From NCBI RefSeq assembly GCF_000518865.1, contig NZ_JAEK01000001.1:62001-126000 (forward strand): a DNA stretch of 64,000 nucleotides, in the 5' to 3' direction. The stretch is from Bacillus sp. J37. Its GTDB lineage: Bacteria; Bacillota; Bacilli; Bacillales; Bacillaceae. Positions 36,228 through 46,027 of the stretch are shown here, one piece after another (position 1 is the first letter of the stretch; each line of letters starts with the position of its first letter). Under the pieces are notes generated by a model. That model was not told the origin of the DNA and searched no databases. It was given only the letters and a program-made list of their open reading frames with translations. Made by a program: the position numbers and the translations under genes.

Positions 36228-36743
36228 ATGCTACAGTTATTTTTACCTGGAGATTATGTAAAAAGTATTTTTCATATATCTCCTATGAAATTAAAGGAAA
36301 GCGGAATAAAGGGTATTATTACAGATTTAGATAACACTCTTGTTGAATGGGATCGACCAGATGCTACCCCACAACTGATTGATTGGTTTAAAGAAGTGAA
36401 GGACCTTGATATGAAAATAACCATTGTATCTAATAATAATGAATTACGTGTAAAAGCATTTTCAGAACCTCATAATATTCCTTTTATCTATAAGGCTAGA
36501 AAGCCAATGGGTAGAGCATTTTTAAAAGCTGTTAAAAATATGAACTTGAAAAAAGAAGAGGTTGTTGTAATTGGAGATCAGCTTTTAACAGATGTATTAG
36601 GTGGAAATCGTAATGGATTTCAGACCATTTTGGTCGTTCCAGTTGCTTCTACAGATGGTTTTTTCACTAGAATAAACCGCAGAATTGAACGCAAGATAAT
36701 GGCTAATTTGAAACGTAAAGGTATGATTCAATGGGAGGAATAA
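36228..36743 (+). CDS. yqeG: HAD-superfamily phosphatase YqeG
   Basis: A 171-residue HAD phosphatase of subfamily IIIA: motif I DLDNTLVEW (about 35-43), motif II IVSNNNE, conserved Lys in KARKPMGRAF and motif III GDQLLTDVLGGNR. Substrate unknown; plant and yeast relatives dephosphorylate phosphatidylglycerophosphate. A GAGGTG site precedes the ATG. First gene of a long operon whose members overlap or nearly touch. Confidence 0.92.
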   Translation: MLQLFLPGDYVKSIFHISPMKLKESGIKGIITDLDNTLVEWDRPDATPQLIDWFKEVKDLDMKITIVSNNNELRVKAFSEPHNIPFIYKARKPMGRAFLKAVKNMNLKKEEVVVIGDQLLTDVLGGNRNGFQTILVVPVASTDGFFTRINRRIERKIMANLKRKGMIQWEE

Positions 36744-36746
36744 AAC

Positions 36747-37853
36747 GTGTCTGAACAGCAATTTTCATGTATAGGGTGTGGTGTTTCGATTCAAACACAA
36801 GATCCTGACAAGCTTGGATATGCTCCAGTAAGTGCTTTAGAAAAAGAGGATATTATCTGTCAAAGGTGTTTCCGTTTAAAAAATTATAATGAAATTCAGG
36901 ATGTTTCACTAACAGATGATGACTTTTTAAAGATTTTACATGGTATTGGTGAAACAAAAGGATTAATTGTAAAAATTGTAGATATCTTTGATTTCAGTGG
37001 TAGTTGGTTACAGGGAATTCAACGATTTGTAAAAGGAAATCCAATTTTACTGATAGGGAATAAAAGCGATATTTTACCTAAATCAGTAAAAAGACAAAAG
37101 CTGATTAACTGGATGAAGAGAGAAGCAAAAGAGCTAGGGTTAAAACCGATTGATGTTTGTTTAGTAAGCTCAGCAAAAGGACATGGGATAAAAGAAGTGG
37201 CCGAATTAATTGATGAATATCGAAATGGACAAGATGTTTATGTTGTGGGTTGTACAAATGTAGGGAAATCAACATTTATAAATCGAATGATTAAAGAAGT
37301 TGCAGGCGTTAATGATGTTATTACAACATCACATTATCCGGGAACAACATTAGACTTAATTGAAATACCACTGGACAATGGAGCTTCCTTGTATGACACA
37401 CCTGGTATTATTAATCACCATCAGATGGCACACTTTGTTGATAAACGCGACCTAAAGCTATTAAGTCCTAAAAAGGAAATTAAACCAAAAATATTCCAAT
37501 TAAATGAACAACAAACCCTATATTTTGGCGGCTTGGCAAGATTGGATTATGTATCAGGTGGAAGAGAAGCACTCGTATGTTATATTCCAACTGAGCTGGT
37601 GATTCACAGAACTAAGCTGGAGAATGCTGATTCCCTTTATGAAAAACATGTCGGAGAACTTTTAACACCTCCAAGAAAAGATGATGTAGAATCGTTTCCG
37701 GAGTTAGTTCCTCATGAATTAACGATTCATGAAGGAAAAACAGATGTTGTCTTTTCAGGTTTAGGATGGGTTACAGTCAATAATCCTGGTAAAAAAATCG
37801 TTGCTTATGCACCAAAAGGAGTAAATGTTACACTGAGAAAATCGCTAATTTAA
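36747..37853 (+). CDS. yqeH: Ribosome biogenesis GTPase YqeH
   Basis: YqeH is a circularly permuted GTPase needed for 30S subunit assembly. The 368-residue protein begins with a treble-clef zinc finger (CIGCG at 8-12, CQRC near 38), then G motifs in permuted order: NKSD (G4), SSAKG (G5), GCTNVGKST (G1), and DTPG (G3). A C-terminal RNA-binding region follows. The start is GTG, three bases after yqeG. Confidence 0.96.
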   Translation: MSEQQFSCIGCGVSIQTQDPDKLGYAPVSALEKEDIICQRCFRLKNYNEIQDVSLTDDDFLKILHGIGETKGLIVKIVDIFDFSGSWLQGIQRFVKGNPILLIGNKSDILPKSVKRQKLINWMKREAKELGLKPIDVCLVSSAKGHGIKEVAELIDEYRNGQDVYVVGCTNVGKSTFINRMIKEVAGVNDVITTSHYPGTTLDLIEIPLDNGASLYDTPGIINHHQMAHFVDKRDLKLLSPKKEIKPKIFQLNEQQTLYFGGLARLDYVSGGREALVCYIPTELVIHRTKLENADSLYEKHVGELLTPPRKDDVESFPELVPHELTIHEGKTDVVFSGLGWVTVNNPGKKIVAYAPKGVNVTLRKSLI

Positions 37854-37869
37854 TTAGGGAGAGTTGAGG

Positions 37870-38712
37870 ATGGGGAATTTATATGGACTGATTGGATGTC
37901 CGGTAGAGCATTCAATGTCACCGGCAATCCATAATGATGCTTTTAAAGAAAAAAACATGGAACATCATTACCATGCTTTTCATGTTGAACCCGAAGATTT
38001 AAAAGAATCTGTTAAAGCCCTAAAGTTATTAGGGGTTAAAGGATTTAATGTTACGATTCCACATAAGATTTCTATTATTCCATTCTTAGATGAACTGCAT
38101 GAAACAGCAAAGATAGCAGGGGCAGTGAATACTGTAGTGAATGACAATGGGCGATTAATTGGACACAATACAGACGGAAATGGATATGTTGAATCTCTAA
38201 AAGAAATGATAAATAAACCGATCTCAGATCATAAAATTCTAATTATTGGCGCTGGGGGTGCAGCAAGAGGGATATTTCTTGCTCTTATTCACCAAGGGTG
38301 TCGGGATATTGATATTTCTAACCGTACAATTTCAAAAGCAGAAGAGCTCATTCAAGAGTGTCCTTTTACAAATAATAGCAATGCGTTAACCATACAGGAA
38401 GCGGAGGATGTTATTGAAAACTACGACATTATTATTCAAACAACTGCTGTCGGATTACATCCTCATATCGATCAGAAACCTTTATCACTAAAAAATGCAA
38501 AAAAGACTGCAATTGTTAGTGATATCATTTATAACCCAATTTATACTGCTTTATTGGTAGAAGCGGAGGAGCTTGGGTTAACTGTTCATACTGGTGTTGG
38601 TATGTTCGTACATCAAGCAGCACTAGCTTTCAAGATATGGACAAAGCAAGCTCCATCAATCGAAAAAATGACAAAAGTTGTATATAACCAACTAGGAGGT
38701 ACATCATGTTAA
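37870..38712 (+). CDS. aroE: Shikimate dehydrogenase
   Basis: It reduces 3-dehydroshikimate with NADPH in aromatic amino acid synthesis. The 280-residue protein has SMSPAIHN in the substrate site, the catalytic Lys in VTIPHK, NTDGNGY, and the nucleotide motif GAGGAARG. I choose the ATG at 37870 with GGGAG at eight bases; the in-frame TTG at 37864 is too close to it. It overlaps yqeI by seven bases. Confidence 0.96.
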   Translation: MGNLYGLIGCPVEHSMSPAIHNDAFKEKNMEHHYHAFHVEPEDLKESVKALKLLGVKGFNVTIPHKISIIPFLDELHETAKIAGAVNTVVNDNGRLIGHNTDGNGYVESLKEMINKPISDHKILIIGAGGAARGIFLALIHQGCRDIDISNRTISKAEELIQECPFTNNSNALTIQEAEDVIENYDIIIQTTAVGLHPHIDQKPLSLKNAKKTAIVSDIIYNPIYTALLVEAEELGLTVHTGVGMFVHQAALAFKIWTKQAPSIEKMTKVVYNQLGGTSC

Positions 38713-38999
38713 CAGGAAAACAAAAACGCTTTTTGCGTTCTGAAGCTCATCACTTAAATCCAATTTTTCAGGTGGGTAAAGGTGGAGTCAATGAAAATAT
38801 GATTAAGCAATTATCAGAGGCGCTTGAAGCAAGAGAGCTTTTTAAAGTGTCTGTGTTGCAAAATTGTGAAGATGATAAAAATACGGTGGCTGAAGAAATT
38901 GTTAATGGAACAGGTGCAGATCTTGTTCAAATTATTGGAAACACGATTGTAATATATAAAGAATCCAAAGAAAATAAACAAATTCGACTACCTAATTAA
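38706..38999 (+). CDS. yqeI: CRM-domain RNA-binding protein YqeI (YhbY family)
   Basis: A 97-residue CRS1-YhbY domain protein: KQKRFLRSEAHHLNPIFQVGKGG at the start (in part) with the GxxG loop GKGG, ending in QIIGNTIVIYKES. E. coli YhbY binds pre-50S particles; a ribosome assembly role is likely. It starts inside the end of aroE. Confidence 0.94.
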   Translation: MLTGKQKRFLRSEAHHLNPIFQVGKGGVNENMIKQLSEALEARELFKVSVLQNCEDDKNTVAEEIVNGTGADLVQIIGNTIVIYKESKENKQIRLPN

Positions 39000-39018
39000 C
39001 AAATAGGGGGGTATGAGG

Positions 39019-39591
39019 ATGTCAAAAAAAATAGGTATTTTAGGTGGTACCTTTGATCCACCTCATCTTGGCCACCTATTAATTGCCAGTGAAGTACAGC
39101 ATGCTCTTGCGCTTTCAGAAATATGGTTTATTCCGAATCAAATTCCTCCTCATAAACAACTGGATCATTTTACTAACAGTGATCATCGGCTTAATATGAT
39201 AAAAATTGCTGTAAAGGATCACGCGGACTTTTCAGTTAATACAATTGAATTAGAACGGGAAGGTCCATCTTATACATATGATACAATAAGATTGCTCCGT
39301 GAAGAATTTCCTGAACATACGTTTTATTTTATCATTGGAGCAGATATGATTGAGTATTTGCCAAACTGGCATAAAATCGATGAAGTGATCAAATTGGTCA
39401 CCTTTGTCGGTGTGAAGAGAAGTGGGTATCAAACAAACACACCTTATCCAGTAATGGAGGTTGAAATTCCTCAGTTTGAGGTGTCTTCAACAATGTTAAG
39501 AGAACGATTCAGAAAAGGTGGAAATACAGAATTTCTTATTCAGGATGATGTGAGAAGATATATTGAGGAGAATCAATTATATGGAACGTGA
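39019..39591 (+). CDS. nadD: Nicotinate-nucleotide adenylyltransferase
   Basis: NadD converts nicotinate mononucleotide and ATP to deamido-NAD. The 190-residue protein has the nucleotidyltransferase [11 protein letters not shown] (about 8-18) and SSTMLRER near the C-terminus. The ATG at 39019 is preferred over that at 39013 because of its spacing of eight bases to the GGGGGG site. Its end overlaps yqeK by 11 bases. Confidence 0.95.
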   Translation: MSKKIGILGGTFDPPHLGHLLIASEVQHALALSEIWFIPNQIPPHKQLDHFTNSDHRLNMIKIAVKDHADFSVNTIELEREGPSYTYDTIRLLREEFPEHTFYFIIGADMIEYLPNWHKIDEVIKLVTFVGVKRSGYQTNTPYPVMEVEIPQFEVSSTMLRERFRKGGNTEFLIQDDVRRYIEENQLYGT

Positions 39592-40153
39592 AGAAGCCTT
39601 AAAAATTGTAGCTGAACAATTAACAGAGCATCGATATGTTCATACACTAGGTGTGATGGAGACGGCTATCCGGCTTGCAAAAACATATGGCGGAGACGTC
39701 AAAAAGGCGGAACTGGCAGCCATATTTCATGATTACGCTAAATTTAGACCGAAAGCAGAAATGGAAAAAATCATAAAAGAACAGGACATGCCCGCAATTT
39801 TATTAAAACATAATAGTGAGCTTTGGCACGCACCAGTTGGGGCATATCTAGTTAATAAAGAAGTAGGGATAAAGGATAAGGAAGTTTTACAGGCCATAAA
39901 ATATCATACTTCCGGTCGGCCAAATATGAAAATGCTTGAAAAAATCATTTATGTGGCAGACTATATAGAACCGGGAAGACATTTTCCAGGGGTAGAAGAA
40001 GTGAGAGAACTTGCAGAGACCAACTTAAATCAAGCTCTTTTAAAGTCTCTACAAAATACAATGATATTTTTACTGAAAAAAAATCAAGCCATATATCCGG
40101 ACACAATAGAGACATATAATTCGTTAGTATTAAAAGGAGGAAAAACAAGTTAA
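39581..40153 (+). CDS. yqeK: HD-domain diadenosine tetraphosphatase YqeK
   Basis: YqeK-type proteins are symmetrical Ap4A hydrolases. The 190-residue protein has the HD-domain metal ligands: H in [11 protein letters not shown] in AIFHDYAK, H in LWHAPVGA and D in [17 protein letters not shown] site in the end of nadD serves the ATG at 39581. The stop codon overlaps the start of rsfS by one base. Confidence 0.92.
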   Translation: MEREEALKIVAEQLTEHRYVHTLGVMETAIRLAKTYGGDVKKAELAAIFHDYAKFRPKAEMEKIIKEQDMPAILLKHNSELWHAPVGAYLVNKEVGIKDKEVLQAIKYHTSGRPNMKMLEKIIYVADYIEPGRHFPGVEEVRELAETNLNQALLKSLQNTMIFLLKKNQAIYPDTIETYNSLVLKGGKTS

Positions 40154-40509
40154 TGACAGGCAGAGATATTTTAACAATCGTAGCAAAAGCAGCTGATAAT
40201 AAACGTGCAGAGGATCTGGTTGCACTCAATATGGATGGGATATCTTTAATTGCAGATTATTTTCTTATTTGTCATGGTAACTCAGACAAACAAGTACAGG
40301 CCATTGCAAGAGAAATGAAAGAACAAGCTGAAGAAAACGGAATTCATGTAAGAAGACTTGAAGGGTTTGATGAGGCACGTTGGATATTAATCGACTTAGG
40401 TGATGTGGTGGCACATGTGTTTCATAAAGATGAGAGAAGTTACTATAATTTAGAACGTCTATGGGGAGATGCTCCTATTGAAGATCTTGTAAGTGAGCTT
40501 GAGCAATGA
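40153..40509 (+). CDS. rsfS: Ribosome silencing factor RsfS (YqeL)
   Basis: RsfS binds L14 on the 50S subunit and blocks subunit joining under nutrient limitation. The 118-residue protein has the Iojap/DUF143 core: DYFLICHGNSDKQVQAIAR and the GDVVAHVFHKDERSYYNLERLWGDA segment (given in parts). AAAGGAGG lies nine bases before the ATG. It overlaps yqeM by four bases. Confidence 0.96.
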   Translation: MTGRDILTIVAKAADNKRAEDLVALNMDGISLIADYFLICHGNSDKQVQAIAREMKEQAEENGIHVRRLEGFDEARWILIDLGDVVAHVFHKDERSYYNLERLWGDAPIEDLVSELEQ

Positions 40510-41252
40510 TCTATCAAGGCTTCGCCTATATTTATGATCAGTTAATGAAGGATGCTCCCTATGAACAGTGGGTAAATATTATTGAAGAATCGATTTCGCT
40601 CTATCACCCGGGGGCATCAACCTTATTAGATGTAGGTTGTGGAACAGGAGAAATTGCGGTTTTATTAGCAAATAAACAGCTGTCAGTAACAGGTGTTGAT
40701 CTTAGCGAGGATATGTTAGCTGTCGCGCAGTCAAAAGCGGAAAAGAACAAAGCAAACATTTTATTTCTTCAGCAGGACATGCGACATTTAACGGATTTCC
40801 CTACCCCCTATGATGTCATCACAATTTGTTGTGATTCCCTTAATTATTTAGAGACAGAACTGGATGTACAAGCAACGTTTGAAGCTGTACATTCACAGCT
40901 TCAAAATGATGGATTATTTATTTTTGATATCCATTCACTACATAAAATTCACAATGTATTCGCAAATGCAACATTTACTGATCAAGATGAAGAGGTAAGT
41001 TTTATTTGGAATTCTTTTTTAGGTGAAGAACCGAATAGTATTGAACATGATATGACTTTTTTTGTGAAAAGAGATGAATATTATGAACGCTATGATGAGC
41101 TTCACTATCAGCGTACCTTTTCTATCGAACAATATTCACTTTGGTTAAAAGGGGCCTCTTTTGAAATAGTAAACATTTGTGGAGACTTCGAATTAAATAA
41201 AGAGCCTAATGATATGACGGAGAGAGTATTTTTCATTTGTAAAAAAAGGTGA
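40506..41252 (+). CDS. yqeM: Class I SAM-dependent methyltransferase YqeM
   Basis: A 248-residue methyltransferase with motif I LLDVGCGTGEIA (about 40-51), acidic GVDLSEDML and motif IV-like TICCDSLNYL. Substrate unknown. Linked by ATGA overlap to rsfS, it is the last gene of the operon; its stop codon lies in the terminator stem. Confidence 0.9.
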   Translation: MIYQGFAYIYDQLMKDAPYEQWVNIIEESISLYHPGASTLLDVGCGTGEIAVLLANKQLSVTGVDLSEDMLAVAQSKAEKNKANILFLQQDMRHLTDFPTPYDVITICCDSLNYLETELDVQATFEAVHSQLQNDGLFIFDIHSLHKIHNVFANATFTDQDEEVSFIWNSFLGEEPNSIEHDMTFFVKRDEYYERYDELHYQRTFSIEQYSLWLKGASFEIVNICGDFELNKEPNDMTERVFFICKKR

Positions 41253-41281
41253 ACTCATTTTAAGTGAGTTCACCTTTTTTA
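41241..41281 (+). terminator. Intrinsic terminator of the yqeG-yqeM operon
   Basis: AAAAAAGGTGAACTCA and TGAGTTCACCTTTTTT form a near-perfect stem which includes the yqeM stop codon. Symmetric A and T tails could allow use from both sides against comER. Confidence 0.92.
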
Positions 41282-41325
41282 AAAAATGTTAAATAAATAA
41301 AGGAGTTTATCATTCCTAAGTAGAA

Positions 41326-42159
41326 TTACTTATTTGGTATTTTACTAAACTGCTCTGAAACTTCTACAAGATCTTCAGCGAATTTCTTATGTGTTGCTTG
41401 AAAAATTTTCTCAAACATATCTCCAACATTTGCTTCAAGTACCTCTATTCCTTTTCCTGTTACTCCACCTTTTACACATACTTTCTCTTGTAAGGTAGGT
41501 AATGTGTATAATTCTGTTTCAAGTAATTTACCCATTCCAATAATCATTTCACTTGCTAATACAACTGCTTGATCTTTTGAAATATTCGTTTCTGCTACAG
41601 CCCCATCAACAAAACGTTGAAGAAGATAACTGAAAAATGCTGGGCCACAGCTAACAATATCAGATGAAACCCTTGTAATTTCATCTTCAATTTGAACAGG
41701 ATTTGAAATTTGTTCAAAAAGCTCCTCGATCGTTCTTTGTGACTCTTTATGGCATGAGTTACCAAATGTGAGTAGGGAAACTCCTGCGAAAGCTCGATTT
41801 GTAATGCTAGGAATAGCACGGGCTACTTGACAATGAACAAGAGACTCTAACTGCTCAACACTTAATGGACTTGTAATTGATAAGATACACTTGTTTGGTG
41901 TTAAAAGATGGTCCAGTTTTTTTAATAGGGGGTGTATATCCAATGGTTTAACACAAATAAAAACTAAATCAGACCTTTTCACAACTTCCTCAGCTGTTTC
42001 CATCACATTTGCCTTTGGATATATTTCTTTTATCACCTCTGCCTTTGTGATTGTTCGATTTGTCATATAAATGAATGAGGGCCTAATTGCACCCGACTCA
42101 ACGAATGATTCAATAAGTATTCTCCCCATGTTCCCTGTTCCAACAAAACCTACATTCAA
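41326..42159 (-). CDS. comER: ComER, pyrroline-5-carboxylate reductase family
   Basis: The 277-residue protein has the N-terminal Rossmann motif GFVGTGNMGRIL and the ProC-like C-terminal helical domain (VTGKGIEVLEA aligned with the ProC signature). It is divergent from comEA, as in B. subtilis, where comER is dispensable for transformation but affects sporulation and biofilm. Its enzymatic substrate is uncertain. A GGAGGGG site precedes the ATG. Confidence 0.92.
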   Translation of the reverse strand: MNVGFVGTGNMGRILIESFVESGAIRPSFIYMTNRTITKAEVIKEIYPKANVMETAEEVVKRSDLVFICVKPLDIHPLLKKLDHLLTPNKCILSITSPLSVEQLESLVHCQVARAIPSITNRAFAGVSLLTFGNSCHKESQRTIEELFEQISNPVQIEDEITRVSSDIVSCGPAFFSYLLQRFVDGAVAETNISKDQAVVLASEMIIGMGKLLETELYTLPTLQEKVCVKGGVTGKGIEVLEANVGDMFEKIFQATHKKFAEDLVEVSEQFSKIPNK

Positions 42160-42219
42160 AGTATATCCCCTCCTTAGAATGCAATTCTCTCCTACACGAT
42201 ATGATATGAAATGTTATTT

Positions 42220-42314
42220 TATACTATCAGAAGTATAAAATTTTATTGATGATAGTATAAGAAAAACGAAGTCTTCACCATTAGGGCTTGAAAATACAGA
42301 AAAATTTTCTAATG
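42220..42314 (+). repeat. Dispersed repeat family B, copy B2
   Basis: ATACTATCA (42221-42229) and TGATAGTAT (42250-42258 region) pair perfectly around AGTATAAAATTTTAT. The second part CACCATTAGGGCTTG...TTTTCTAAT matches B1. It lies in the comER-comEA divergent gap, not after a terminator. Confidence 0.75.
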
Positions 42315-42339
42315 ATTATTTAATAAGGAGTTTAAAATC

Positions 42340-42969
42340 GTGAATTTACAGATAAACAAAAAATGGATGATAATCATTTGTGTAAGTGTGTTAATTGTTT
42401 GTTGTTTTTATTATTTTTACGCTATGGAACCTATGAAATCTGAAGTAGTTAAGATAGAAGAAATGGACATGAATGAATTTGAAGAAACCATTTCCTCAAA
42501 TGAAAAGGAACCCGTTGATAATGGAGAGGAACGTACTTCAATTGTTATTGATGTAAAGGGAGCAGTACTAAAACCGGGCGTTTATGAGGTTCCTCAGGAT
42601 GCCAGAGTGTATGAGGCTATTCAAGAGGCGGGAGGATTAAGTGAAAAAGCTGATGAATTATCTGTTAATTTAGCTTCATCCCTACAGGATGGAATGGTGG
42701 TTTATATTCCTATTAAAGGAGAAACAAAAGAAAATCCCTTTATCTCACAAAATGTTGCTGAAGACCCCTCTCAAAAAAAAGTGAATATTAATCTTGCAAC
42801 TAGTGAGGAACTTCAAACACTTACAGGAATAGGTCCTTCTAAAGCAGAGTCAATTATCTCTTATCGCGAGGAACAAGGGCCTTTCACAAAGATTGAAGAT
42901 CTTCTCGAAGTAACTGGAATTGGAGACAAATCTTTTGAGAAATTACGTGAAGAAATTACGGTAAAATGA
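42340..42969 (+). CDS. comEA: Competence DNA receptor ComEA
   Basis: ComEA binds incoming double-stranded DNA at the membrane. The 209-residue protein has one N-terminal membrane segment (about 9-27, IIICVSVLIVCCFYYFYAM), an acidic linker, an SLBB-like domain (VIDVKGAVLKPGVYEVP, about 67-120) and two C-terminal helix-hairpin-helix motifs (LQTLTGIGPSKAESII and LLEVTGIGDKSFEKL). The start is GTG after AAGGAG. Confidence 0.95.
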   Translation: MNLQINKKWMIIICVSVLIVCCFYYFYAMEPMKSEVVKIEEMDMNEFEETISSNEKEPVDNGEERTSIVIDVKGAVLKPGVYEVPQDARVYEAIQEAGGLSEKADELSVNLASSLQDGMVVYIPIKGETKENPFISQNVAEDPSQKKVNINLATSEELQTLTGIGPSKAESIISYREEQGPFTKIEDLLEVTGIGDKSFEKLREEITVK

Positions 42970-43053
42970 TTTATTTAGGAAGTTTAAATTGACGAATATT
43001 TAGTATTGCAGATACACTATAGAAAGAAAAATGTCGAGTAGGGGGATAACATC

Positions 43054-43611
43054 ATGGGCCGTATTTCATGGGATCAATATTTTATGTCTCAAAGCCATCT
43101 TTTGGCAATGAGAAGCACTTGTACACGATTAGCTGTTGGAGCAACAATTGTTAGAGATAAACGTATTATTGCTGGAGGATATAATGGGTCAATTGCAGGA
43201 GGCGTACACTGTTCAGATGAGGGCTGTTATGTGATTGAGAATCATTGTGTAAGAACAATTCATGCAGAAATGAATGCTCTTTTGCAATGTGCGAAATTCG
43301 GAGTGCCTACTGCAGGCGCTGAAATTTATGTCACTCATTTTCCCTGCTTACAATGTTGTAAAGCACTAATTCAAGCAGGTATAAAAACCGTTTATTATGC
43401 GACTGATTATAAAAACCATCCTTATGCTATTGAACTTTTTGAACAAGCGGATGTCAAAATAGAATTTGTCAAATTTGAAAAAACAATAAGTGAGGCTGAT
43501 AAGGATAAAGATGAACTAATCTTAAACTTACTTAATAAGCTATCTGAATCGAATACAGATAATGATGTAGTACAAGCTCTTCGAAACAAGGCTGATCAAT
43601 TACTTTCATAA
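43054..43611 (+). CDS. comEB: dCMP deaminase family protein ComEB
   Basis: A 185-residue zinc deaminase: HAEMNALLQ (zinc His and catalytic Glu, about 70-78) and PCLQCCK (zinc cysteines, about 97-103). It probably makes dUMP from dCMP; in B. subtilis it is cotranscribed with comEA but is not needed for DNA uptake itself. An AGGGGGA site precedes the ATG. Confidence 0.94.
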   Translation: MGRISWDQYFMSQSHLLAMRSTCTRLAVGATIVRDKRIIAGGYNGSIAGGVHCSDEGCYVIENHCVRTIHAEMNALLQCAKFGVPTAGAEIYVTHFPCLQCCKALIQAGIKTVYYATDYKNHPYAIELFEQADVKIEFVKFEKTISEADKDKDELILNLLNKLSESNTDNDVVQALRNKADQLLS

Positions 43612-43620
43612 AGTAATTAA

Positions 43621-43664
43621 AGGTCAAGTGGAGATGGAGTGTTAGTCCTCCTTCTCTACTTGAC
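43621..43664 (+). other. Long hairpin between comEB and comEC
   Basis: GTCAAGTGGAGATGGAG and CTCCTTCTCTACTTGAC pair over about 16 positions with few mismatches. No T run follows, so it is not a typical terminator. Confidence 0.55.
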
Positions 43665-43692
43665 GTAAACTTAACATGAAAATATTGTAGAG

Positions 43693-46020
43693 GTGTTGCA
43701 TATTAAAGGTCAGTTACTTTTCTTCGCAATTTCTGCTTCCTTATCACTATCATTATGCCGTTTACAATTTCATCCGTTTTCTTTATGTCTCACTCTATTA
43801 TTCCTACTTTATATTCTACTTAAATTCAAACCTATTCACGTAATTCTTCATATTTTAACCATTCTTTTCTTTATTTTTCTTTATACAGTTACAGAAAAAC
43901 ATAATCAATCAAGTCTGACTGAAGGGGAGTATTTTACACTAGGTGAAATAATTTCCATTCCAAGTGTTGATGGAAATCAACTAAAGGGATTGGTGAAAAA
44001 TGAGGACAAAGAAAAGCTAACATTTCGATATACGATAGAATCAATAGAGCAAAAAAAAGTGGTGAAAAAACTAAAGCCGGGTGATCAATGCGTTTTTAAA
44101 GGAGAGCTGCATAAACCAAAAGCAGCAACCATGCCAAACGCATTTGATTATAAGCAATACCTTCAGGACCAACATATTCATTGGCAATATAAAATCGAAA
44201 AAATTGAGAGATGTTATTCACCAAGTCAGTTAAAAGTGGATACTTTTTTATTACACATTCGATTGAAGGGGTTGGAACTAATTGAACTTCATTTTCCACC
44301 TTCATCAGAGGGAATTGTTCAAGCATTATTATTTGGTGAAAGGCAATTAATTGATGAGGAGGTTGAAAAAGGGTACCAAGCCTTAGGTATTGTCCATTTA
44401 CTTGCCATTTCCGGCCTTCATGTAGCTATATTAGTAGGTGGAGTATATTATGTTATTATTTATTGTGGAGTTACGCATGAAAGAGCAAGATTGATCTTCC
44501 TTGTATTATTGCCAATATATATGGTCATAACGGGTGGATCTCCCTCTGTTATTCGTGCATCTTTTATGGTAATACTTTATTTTCTTATTAAGATCTTCCG
44601 TTTAAAGATCCCGGCTATTGATATCATAAGCTTTACTTGCTTATTTTTACTTATTTTTAATCCGTATTATCTATTTCAGGTGGGATTCCAATTATCTTAT
44701 GTTGTTAGTCTGGGTTTATTACTCTCTGCAAAGTTAATCAGTCAATATAAAAGCTTTATAGCTGTATTAACCATCGTCTCATCCGTCGCACAACTTTGCT
44801 CAATACCACTTTTGCTATTCCATTTTTTTGAAGTTTCACTAATTAGTTTACCTTTAAATATGATGTTTGTTCCATTCTATTCATACCTTATTTTACCACT
44901 GTCAATTGCCGCTACTTTTTTTATCGTTGTTTTTCCTCCTTTCGGTACTATCTTTGTTTCGTTACTTGATAGTATTCTTTCATATTCACATCAATTTGTA
45001 TTGTATGTGTTGCAATTGCCTTTTTCAACACTGGTAACTGGGAGACCGTCTATTATTTTTATCTTCTTATATTGTCTTGGAACATATTTTCTTCTTCTTA
45101 GAATAGAACAAAGAGTTACAATACATAAATTCTGTCATTCTGTAGGATTTTTAGTATTGTTATTTATTTTTCAAGTTACTTCATCTCATGTTAATCCATA
45201 TGGGAAGGTTATGTTTATCGACGTAGGACAAGGTGATTCAGTGTTCATACAATTGCCGTTTAATAAGGGGGTTTTCATGATTGACACAGGTGGGAGAATT
45301 TCTTTTCCGCAAGAAGAATGGGAAAAAACAAAAAGCACATATTCTCTTGTAGAAAACATAACAATACCGTATTTAAAATCAATCGGGATAACCAAAATAG
45401 ATGGTCTATTTCTAACCCATGGTGATGTTGACCATATTGGTGAGGCGGTTGAACTCATAAATCAAATAAAGATTGAAGACCTGATTGTCCCGGAAGGGTT
45501 TGTAAGAGGTGATGTTGAAAAAAAGGTGATAGATATAGCGAATGAAAACAATATGAATGTGGAGGTTGTGCGTACCGGTGATCAGTTGATGTTTAATGAT
45601 TTTCCTTTTTATATCGTATCCCCCCAGGAGCTAACTAACAGCAAAAATGATGATTCTCTTGTTTTGTGGACTGAGTTAGGAGGAGTGGAGTGGTTATTTA
45701 CAGGTGATGCTGAACATGATAGTGAAGAAAAACTTCTTAGAAAATACCCGGACATACAAGCTGATGTTCTAAAAGTTGGTCATCACGGGAGTAAGGGTTC
45801 AACATCTGAACAGTTTCTAGATGCTTTATCACCCTCTGTTGCTGTTATTTCTGCAGGATATAACAACAGATATCAACATCCTCATCTTGAGGTAATTGAA
45901 AAATTAAGAAGTCGAGGTATTAAAATATTTAGGACTGATTTACATGGAGGAATTTTATATGAATTTAATGGAACAAGTGGAACCTTTTCAATTCATCCTC
46001 CATATGATGAAGTAAAATAA
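43693..46020 (+). CDS. comEC: Competence DNA channel protein ComEC
   Basis: ComEC forms the membrane channel for single-stranded DNA uptake. The 775-residue protein has two N-terminal hydrophobic segments, an extracytoplasmic DUF4131/OB region (about 70-180), the multi-span competence domain (about 215-490, LLAISGLHVAILVGG) and a C-terminal metallo-beta-lactamase domain (DVGQGDS, HGDVDHIGE at about 576-584, GHHGSKGS). The start is uncertain: GTG at 43693 or TTG at 43696, both close to TAGAGG. Confidence 0.95.
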   Translation: MLHIKGQLLFFAISASLSLSLCRLQFHPFSLCLTLLFLLYILLKFKPIHVILHILTILFFIFLYTVTEKHNQSSLTEGEYFTLGEIISIPSVDGNQLKGLVKNEDKEKLTFRYTIESIEQKKVVKKLKPGDQCVFKGELHKPKAATMPNAFDYKQYLQDQHIHWQYKIEKIERCYSPSQLKVDTFLLHIRLKGLELIELHFPPSSEGIVQALLFGERQLIDEEVEKGYQALGIVHLLAISGLHVAILVGGVYYVIIYCGVTHERARLIFLVLLPIYMVITGGSPSVIRASFMVILYFLIKIFRLKIPAIDIISFTCLFLLIFNPYYLFQVGFQLSYVVSLGLLLSAKLISQYKSFIAVLTIVSSVAQLCSIPLLLFHFFEVSLISLPLNMMFVPFYSYLILPLSIAATFFIVVFPPFGTIFVSLLDSILSYSHQFVLYVLQLPFSTLVTGRPSIIFIFLYCLGTYFLLLRIEQRVTIHKFCHSVGFLVLLFIFQVTSSHVNPYGKVMFIDVGQGDSVFIQLPFNKGVFMIDTGGRISFPQEEWEKTKSTYSLVENITIPYLKSIGITKIDGLFLTHGDVDHIGEAVELINQIKIEDLIVPEGFVRGDVEKKVIDIANENNMNVEVVRTGDQLMFNDFPFYIVSPQELTNSKNDDSLVLWTELGGVEWLFTGDAEHDSEEKLLRKYPDIQADVLKVGHHGSKGSTSEQFLDALSPSVAVISAGYNNRYQHPHLEVIEKLRSRGIKIFRTDLHGGILYEFNGTSGTFSIHPPYDEVK

Positions 46021-46027
46021 AAAGAAA

